A DNA stretch of 10,536 nucleotides from Syntrophomonadaceae bacterium (lineage in GTDB: Bacteria > Bacillota_D > Dethiobacteria > DTU022). Shown piece after piece: positions 6,409-10,536 of the stretch (the stretch's first letter is position 1; every line of letters starts with the position of its first letter). Location of the stretch: the NCBI GenBank assembly GCA_003551865.1, contig PUNU01000086.1, positions 1 through 10,536 of the forward strand, in the 5' to 3' direction. The notes beneath the pieces were generated by a model, which did not search any database, was not told the origin of the DNA, and saw only the letters and a list, made by a program, of their open reading frames with translations. Position numbers and translations under genes: made by a program.

Positions 6409-6843
6409 GTGATCAAGATGGAGGTTAAAACGGTAACAGCCGATCAGGGGGGCAATTTCCTGGTCTTATTGATGGACGAAGAAGAAAAGAAAGTCCTGCC
6501 GATTTCAATCGGCCCTCTTGAAGCCCAGGCCATAGCTCTGGTCTTGCAGGGTGAGACACCGCCCCGTCCGCTGACCCACGACCTTTTAAAATCTACCTGT
6601 GAAAACCTTGGCGGATCGATGGAAAAAGTAGTTATTACCGACATAAAGGAAAGCACTTTTTACGCCGAAGTATATTTTCTACAGAACAATGAGACCATTA
6701 TTGTTGACTCCAGGCCCAGCGACGGGATCGCTCTGGCTTTAAGGTTTCAAGCTCCGATCTACATGGCCACCAAGCTGATAGAGTTTACTTATGATTACCA
6801 GGATATAATTACCCGTGACGGCGGTGAAGAAGAGCTTCACTAA
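6409..6843 (+). CDS. Bifunctional nuclease family (DUF151/BFN) protein
   Basis: A 144-aa protein with one BFN (DUF151) domain over most of its length. Signature stretches are VLPISIGPLEAQAIALVLQGETPPRPLTHDL, then DIKESTFYAEVYF and the strongly conserved VDSRPSDGIALALRFQAPIYM. Some plant members are reported to have DNase and RNase activity; the bacterial role is not settled, so I infer only the family. The start is ambiguous: ATG 6400 directly follows GAGAGGGG, leaving almost no spacing, while GTG 6409 lies about 9 bases after it and gives an N-terminus (MIKMEVKTV) of the same length as I recall for a Thermotoga homologue. I chose 6409; using 6400 adds three residues. It appears monocistronic, divergent from degV, and ends in an acidic tail. 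Confidence 0.9.
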   Translation: MIKMEVKTVTADQGGNFLVLLMDEEEKKVLPISIGPLEAQAIALVLQGETPPRPLTHDLLKSTCENLGGSMEKVVITDIKESTFYAEVYFLQNNETIIVDSRPSDGIALALRFQAPIYMATKLIEFTYDYQDIITRDGGEEELH

Positions 6844-6851
6844 AGCTTTTT
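6833..6851 (+). terminator. Weak terminator overlapping the DUF151 stop codon
   Basis: AGCTT (6833-6837) pairs with AAGCT (6843-6847) around a 5-base loop and runs into five T. The stem is only 5 bp, so the call is tentative; the larger stem-loop just downstream may help. Confidence 0.35.
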
Positions 6852-6854
6852 ATG

Positions 6855-6893
6855 GGGAGCAGGTTGGCTAACTCATTCTGCCGGTCTGCTCCC
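6855..6893. repeat. Stem-loop downstream of the DUF151 gene
   Basis: GGGAGCAG (6855-6862) and CTGCTCCC (6886-6893) are perfect 8-base inverted arms. Inside, GGC (6866-6868) and GCC (6880-6882) can extend the stem after an internal loop. There is no U-tract on either strand, so it is either a terminator of atypical form or an RNA-stabilising hairpin. Confidence 0.5.
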
Positions 6894-6944
6894 TTGAGAT
6901 CTATGCAGTAATATTCTGCCAGGAAAACAGGTTGCAGGAGTAAG

Positions 6945-7504
6945 TCAGAATATAAGGAAGTAAGCAGCAGGCCTTGTTGCTGTAAAAAGCTGTAAGCCTA
7001 TTTTTGCCTGCAGGATGCTAGATTTTAAACTCTCTTTTTCTTGGACCAGTTTCCCATCCGGGTAGATCTCCCCTGAAGGCAAATCTTTTACCATGTCCCA
7101 GTGAATGGCGGGTTCATTTTTACCCCCTCCCCGGGGGTAGGCACGTCCCAGGACCGGGTGAAAAGTGCCGCCACTTTTTCATCAAAAAGGATATCCTTCG
7201 AAAACCTGGTAATGCCGTAACTGGTAGCGATGCCAAACTCACCGATTCGGCGGGAACCGGCATCAGGCTGTAGTACGTTTTCCAACAAATCAAGGTTTTT
7301 CGCTGCATTCGACTTGACCACTTCACCTTTTTTAAATTCCAAATAGATATTGTCCACTTCTTTGCCTTGGTAAATGGCAGGGAGATCGTAGTTGGTGTAT
7401 CCCTCCGCCGATTCATCCACTGGAGCATAAAATATTTCGCCGTCAGGCAGGATATTAATGAGTAGAAGCTTGACTGTCAGTGCCCGAAGCTGACTTTTTG
7501 GCAT
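6945..7504 (-). pseudogene. Remnant of an M29 family (AmpS/PepS-like) metallo-aminopeptidase
   Basis: Only the C-terminal half of a ~370-410 aa M29 aminopeptidase remains. From 7504 down the frame reads NILPDGEIFYAPVDESAEG, PAIYQGKEVDNI, then RRIGEFGIATSYGITR and DILFDEKVAALF, all family motifs. The frame is then lost near 7155-7165; in the next frame the protein continues as VLGRAYPRGGGKNEPAIHWD with DLPSGEIYPDG. Restoring one C would give FHPVLGRAYP, so the deletion removes the His of the conserved FHxxxG, a likely metal ligand. The Glu of IGEFG (7240-7238) and the His and Asp of IHWD (7103-7101, 7097-7095) are still encoded. The three frames upstream of 7504 show no M29 homology, so the N-terminal half is deleted. 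The restored frame runs to TGA at 6945, with recognisable homology ending near 7040. There is no ribosome binding site or credible start. Confidence 0.85.
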
Positions 7505-7616
7505 TTATTCTTGCCGGGTGAACCCAAGTATGGCAGTATTATAAAGGTGGTCAACAAAAGGGATAAACAGTGCAGGTATAGAACATTAAAACCGAGACGG
7601 AAAGGAAGCAGGATTT

Positions 7617-8990
7617 ATGCAGCAGCTGGTTTCACTGGAAAAAGAAAATATTTACAGAGACCTGTGGCGGTTATCCTGGCCGGTAATGATGTTCATGGTA
7701 TTTCAAACATCGCTTGAGTTGGTTGATTTCTTTTGGGTGGGCATGCTGGGGACCAATGCAGTGGCGGCCCTATCCCTTTCCCACAATATATTTTGGATGC
7801 TTTTCACCCTTTCCCAGCTTATTACAATTTCAACCCTTTCTCTTACTTCCCGCTTTCAGGGCAGCGGAGATACCGCAGGAGTGCAGGTTGTGGCCCGGCA
7901 TACATTTTGGATGGCGGTTATGCTTTCTGCAGTGGTGATAACTCTTATTTTTGCCTTGGGAGATTATGTCCTTTCCCTTTACCGTGTGGAGCCGGAAGTG
8001 CATAGACAGGCTTTGATTTACCTTCAGGTTGCCGGGTCCAGCTTCCTTTTTCTCTACGGAAGTGTGGGCTTGGCTTTCTGCTTGCAGGGAGTAGGCGATT
8101 CTTTTACTTCCATGGGCATCCTGGTTTTTACCAATATCATAAACATGGTTCTTGACCCTTTTTTAATTTTTGGTTGGGCGGGCTTGCCGGCCCTGGGTAT
8201 CCTGGGTGCAGCCATGGCTTCCCTTCTAGCCAGGGCTGTGGGCTTTTTCCTGATTCTTTATGTTGTTTTGAGCGGCAGGATATCCCCGAGCAGGCTTAAG
8301 ATAACCGGGCTCTTCAGCATGCGACTTTCTGCCGCATATTTCAAGCGGATGCTCCAGATCGGCTTGCCGGCATGCTTACAGGGAATGACCCGGCCAATTA
8401 CCGGGGCAATTATGATGTGGATTGTGGCACTTTTTGGCAGTGAGGCTGTTGCCGCTTTTGGGATAGGGCTTCGCTTGCTCAGTTTTTGCTTTATTCTTAT
8501 TATCGGTTTAAACATCGGCACAGCAACCATGGTTGGACAAAGTTTGGGGGCCCGGCTGAGGGATTTAACCGAGGAGGTAATTGGGAAAGCGATGAAATTG
8601 GCCCTGACAGTTCAATCAATCATGGCTGTAATTGCCTTCATCGCCGCACCGGGGATCATGGGCATTTTTGTTGACGATCCTTTGGTTGTTGAGATGGGTG
8701 TTTCATACATTCGGCTGGTAGTTCCCGCTCTTGTCATCATGGGGCCTTTGCACGTTATCGCCGCTGTTTTTAAGGGAGCCGGGTATACCGTGCCTCACAT
8801 GGTAAGTGCTCTTGCGGCCAACTGGCTGATTAAAATACCACTGGCCCTGCTTTTTTCGATGACATTAAAATTGGATACGGACGGAGTATGGCTGGCAATA
8901 ACCCTGTCGATTTTTGCCGAATGGGGCTTGCTTTTGCTGTGGTACCGCCGCAGGGAGTGGTTATACCGTGAAATTAAAGTGACGGCGTAA
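7617..8990 (+). CDS. MATE family efflux transporter
   Basis: A 457-aa inner membrane protein with about 12 hydrophobic segments in two six-helix halves, the size and layout of MATE (NorM/DinF-like) exporters that expel drugs or metabolites in exchange for Na+ or H+. Typical marks are LELVDFFWVGMLG in helix 1 with Asp37 (the cation-site region in MATE structures), FQGSGD after helix 2, LQGVGDS, and NIINMVLDPFLIFGW, the most characteristic motif of the family; the second half has GQSLGA and AVFKGAGYT. The substrate cannot be told. ATG 7617 fits the N-terminal alignment; AAAGGA lies 10 bases upstream, which is a little far. No clear promoter was seen in 7505-7616. It ends in a stem-loop that overlaps its stop codon and converges on the transporter operon. 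Confidence 0.95.
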   Translation: MQQLVSLEKENIYRDLWRLSWPVMMFMVFQTSLELVDFFWVGMLGTNAVAALSLSHNIFWMLFTLSQLITISTLSLTSRFQGSGDTAGVQVVARHTFWMAVMLSAVVITLIFALGDYVLSLYRVEPEVHRQALIYLQVAGSSFLFLYGSVGLAFCLQGVGDSFTSMGILVFTNIINMVLDPFLIFGWAGLPALGILGAAMASLLARAVGFFLILYVVLSGRISPSRLKITGLFSMRLSAAYFKRMLQIGLPACLQGMTRPITGAIMMWIVALFGSEAVAAFGIGLRLLSFCFILIIGLNIGTATMVGQSLGARLRDLTEEVIGKAMKLALTVQSIMAVIAFIAAPGIMGIFVDDPLVVEMGVSYIRLVVPALVIMGPLHVIAAVFKGAGYTVPHMVSALAANWLIKIPLALLFSMTLKLDTDGVWLAITLSIFAEWGLLLLWYRRREWLYREIKVTA

Positions 8991-9013
8991 AACCTGGAGG
9001 TTTTATGCCGTTT
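8983..9013 (+). terminator. Stem-loop terminator of the MATE gene, possibly bidirectional
   Basis: Twelve-base arms (8983-8994 and 8999-9010) pair around the TGGA loop with one G-U pair, then TTT. The left arm contains the TAA stop of the MATE gene. It sits between two convergent genes, so it may stop transcription from both sides, though the U-tract is short. Confidence 0.65.
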
Positions 9014-9015
9014 GC

Positions 9016-9210
9016 CTAAGCAAGCCAGAGAAAAAATATTAAGTAGATAAATATCCCTACGGCCAGCAGCGTTAACAGGAGTTGAGGGATGAGGATTCGG
9101 TACATAGCTATACAGAAAGCGAAGATATCACGCCACGAATAGATTGGCCTGCGTTTTTCTTCAACTTTTTCGTTTTCTTTTTGACCATTTGATGAATTGC
9201 GGTTATCCAA
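9016..9210 (-). CDS. Small membrane protein downstream of dppF, function unknown
   Basis: A 64-aa protein that I do not recognise as a named family. Residues 1-27 are hydrophilic and highly charged (KENEKVEEKRR); 28-37 (DIFAFCIAMY) is amphipathic; about 38-63 is one long transmembrane segment ending at the C-terminus (FLWLA), predicted with the N-terminus in the cytoplasm because of KRR before the helix. The start is TTG at 9210. AAAGGA (9225-9220) lies 9 bases upstream inside the last codons of dppF, and the gap from the dppF stop is 6 bases, so translation is probably coupled. An ATG at 9220 leads to a stop after five codons. The position makes it a candidate accessory of the peptide transporter, but nothing in the sequence shows a mechanism. 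The ribosome binding site, spacing and composition make it more likely real than chance. Confidence 0.65.
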   Translation of the reverse strand: MDNRNSSNGQKENEKVEEKRRPIYSWRDIFAFCIAMYRILIPQLLLTLLAVGIFIYLIFFLWLA

Positions 9211-9216
9211 AGCTGT

Positions 9217-10191
9217 TCATCCTTTAGCTACCAGATGGCATGAGACCAGATGATCTGTGCCTATTTCCCTTAGCTCGGGTTCTTCCTGCCGGCAGATTTC
9301 TTTAGCATAGCGGCACCGGGGATTAAAATTGCAGCCCTCCGGAGGATCAGCCGGACTGGGCACATCACCCTTCAAGATAATTCGCTTAATATTGACATCT
9401 GGATCCATTACCGGAACTGCCGACAGCAAGGCCTGGGTATAAGGGTGAAGTGGATTTTCATAGAGTTCCTCTTTTTCACAGATTTCCACTACCTTGCCCA
9501 GGTACATTACCGCCACCCGGTCAGAAATATAACGGACCATGCTTAAATCATGAGAAATAAAAAGGTAGGTGAGGCCGAATTTTTCCTGCAGATCTTCCAT
9601 CAGGTTTATAATTTGGGCCTGGATGGAAACATCCAGCGAAGAAATGGGCTCGTCTGCCACAATAAAATCCGGGTTAAGGGTGAGGGCCCTGGCAATGCCG
9701 ATCCTTTGCCTTTGGCCTCCGGAAAATTCATGGGGATAACGGCGGGAATGATGGGAAGCCAGTCCGCATACTTCCAGCATGTATTCCACCCTTTTTTTCT
9801 TTTCTCCGCCGGCGGCAAGACCGTGGATCTCCAGGGATTCACCAATAATTTCGCCCACGTTCAAGCGAGGATTTAGGGAACTGTATGGATCCTGGAATAT
9901 GATCTGCATTTCCCGTCGCAGTTTGCGCATCTCCTGTTCGGTTGTTTCAAAGATACTTTTATTTTTATAGATAAAACGGCCGCCGGACGGTTCCAACAAT
10001 TTAAGAAGGGTTCTTCCGAGGGTGGACTTGCCGCACCCCGATTCTCCCACCAGTCCCAGGGTTTCTCCTTTTTTAATTACAAAGCTGACGCCGTCTACCG
10101 CCTTGATGTCACCTGTTTTGCGGGACAGTACCCCACCGCGTATTGGAAAATATTTTTTAACATTTGCCAGCTTAACCATTGGTTCTGTCAT
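9217..10191 (-). CDS. dppF: Dipeptide/oligopeptide ABC transporter ATP-binding protein, DppF/OppF type
   Basis: A 324-aa cytoplasmic ATPase that energises peptide (or nickel) import with DppD and two permeases. Walker [10 protein letters not shown] is at 49-57, the Q-loop Gln at 100 in [11 protein letters not shown], signature SGGQR at 157-161, Walker B through ADEP at 175-182, D-loop SSLD at 184-187 and H-loop His214. The C-terminal oligopeptide-transporter extension ([12 protein letters not shown]) ends in four cysteines spaced CX5CX6CX17C (C287, C293, C300, C318). In a thermophilic DppD the same region was reported to hold a [4Fe-4S] cluster, so a cluster here is inferred. The ATG at 10191 overlaps the upstream stop as ATGA, so the two ATPases are coupled. 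Length is normal. The substrate, and the choice between Dpp and Opp, cannot be settled without the binding protein and permeases. Confidence 0.93.
   Translation of the reverse strand: MTEPMVKLANVKKYFPIRGGVLSRKTGDIKAVDGVSFVIKKGETLGLVGESGCGKSTLGRTLLKLLEPSGGRFIYKNKSIFETTEQEMRKLRREMQIIFQDPYSSLNPRLNVGEIIGESLEIHGLAAGGEKKKRVEYMLEVCGLASHHSRRYPHEFSGGQRQRIGIARALTLNPDFIVADEPISSLDVSIQAQIINLMEDLQEKFGLTYLFISHDLSMVRYISDRVAVMYLGKVVEICEKEELYENPLHPYTQALLSAVPVMDPDVNIKRIILKGDVPSPADPPEGCNFNPRCRYAKEICRQEEPELREIGTDHLVSCHLVAKG
9220..9225 (-). promoter_or_regulatory. Ribosome binding site for the small membrane protein
   Basis: Minus-strand AAAGGA in the last codons of dppF, 9 bases before TTG 9210-9208. Confidence 0.55.
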
Positions 10192-10536
10192 GATATTACC
10201 TTCCCTTTCTGCTTGCTGAACAACCAGCAGCTTACCCGGTGCCCGCTGTCAAGTTCCTGTTTTTCCGGTACTTGTGTTTTGCAGACATCCATAACCCTGT
10301 TACAGCGCGGATGGTAAGGGCATCCCGATGGCATATGCAGGGGGTTGGGAACGGAACCGGGTATGGGTATAAGTTTTTCTTTAGCTATATTTATTTGTGG
10401 TTTGGAATTAATCAATCCGATAGTATAAGGGTGCTTGGGATCCTTAATAAGGGTGCGTGTATCGGCGTCTTCCACAATCATACCGCAGTACATTACAAGC
10501 ACCCTGTCCACCATTTCAGAGATTACTCCGAGGTCA
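10188..10536 (-). CDS. dppD: Dipeptide/oligopeptide ABC transporter ATP-binding protein, DppD/OppD type, C-terminal part
   Basis: The last ~115 codons of the partner ATPase; the 5' end lies outside the window. The frame is open to base 10536. It begins just after the H-loop, [22 protein letters not shown], followed by the family extension [12 protein letters not shown] and [22 protein letters not shown]. The final cysteines show the same CX5CX6CX17C spacing as DppF. Walker motifs are beyond the edge. The stop overlaps the dppF start by four bases (ATGA). Order D then F on one strand matches the standard dpp/opp operon, so permeases and binding protein are probably further upstream. ATG 10514 is internal and not the true start. 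Confidence 0.92.
   Translation of the reverse strand, partial: DLGVISEMVDRVLVMYCGMIVEDADTRTLIKDPKHPYTIGLINSKPQINIAKEKLIPIPGSVPNPLHMPSGCPYHPRCNRVMDVCKTQVPEKQELDSGHRVSCWLFSKQKGKVIS

Noticed and set aside
6409..6843. DUF151 nuclease as part of a defence system
   Set aside because: It is a widespread single-copy housekeeping-type family here with its own promoter and no defence partners nearby.
1..10536. CRISPR array, tRNA/rRNA, insertion sequence or phage genes
   Set aside because: No regularly spaced repeats, cloverleaf, transposase or integrase motifs or terminal inverted repeats were seen on either strand.

Overview
This window looks like chromosomal DNA of an anaerobic or thermophilic Gram-positive bacterium of the Clostridia/Bacillota type. 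The signs are strong AGGAGG-like ribosome binding sites, frequent GTG and TTG starts, sigma-A promoters of the TTGACA-17-TAAAAT kind, and protein families typical of that group (DegV, dodecin, Rrf2, DppD/DppF-type ATPases). The exact genus cannot be read from the sequence. Base composition looks near 50% GC in genes and AT-rich between them.

Layout. Positions 1-1642 (+) are the end of an aromatic amino acid operon: the C-terminal part of DAHP synthase (aroF type) overlapping by 20 bases a prephenate dehydrogenase with a C-terminal ACT domain (tyrA). Converging on it is an Rrf2/IscR-like regulator (2109-1684, -), whose promoter -10 box lies inside a 25-bp palindrome. Divergent from the regulator is a class III PLP aminotransferase (2335-3729, +) of unknown substrate. 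An XRE-type regulator with an MmyB-like ligand-binding domain (4627-3752, -) converges on the aminotransferase. Next come two minus-strand single-gene units: a dodecin (5138-4935) with a clear promoter and terminator, and a DegV/FakB-like lipid-binding protein (6217-5351). Divergent from degV is a DUF151 'bifunctional nuclease' family protein (6409-6843, +).

A decayed M29 aminopeptidase remnant (7504-6945, -) has lost its N-terminal half and carries a one-base frameshift. It is followed by an intact MATE exporter (7617-8990, +) ending in a 12-bp stem-loop. The right end is a minus-strand dipeptide/oligopeptide ABC transporter operon: the end of DppD/OppD, DppF/OppF joined by an ATGA overlap, and a 64-residue membrane protein whose ribosome binding site lies in the end of dppF.

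Functional picture: the region is mostly housekeeping metabolism (tyrosine synthesis, lipid and flavin handling, peptide uptake, drug/cation export) with two local regulators. I did not find a convincing new defence, mobile or biosynthetic system. The points most worth following are the Rrf2/aminotransferase pair with its operator, and the small membrane protein attached to the peptide transporter genes.
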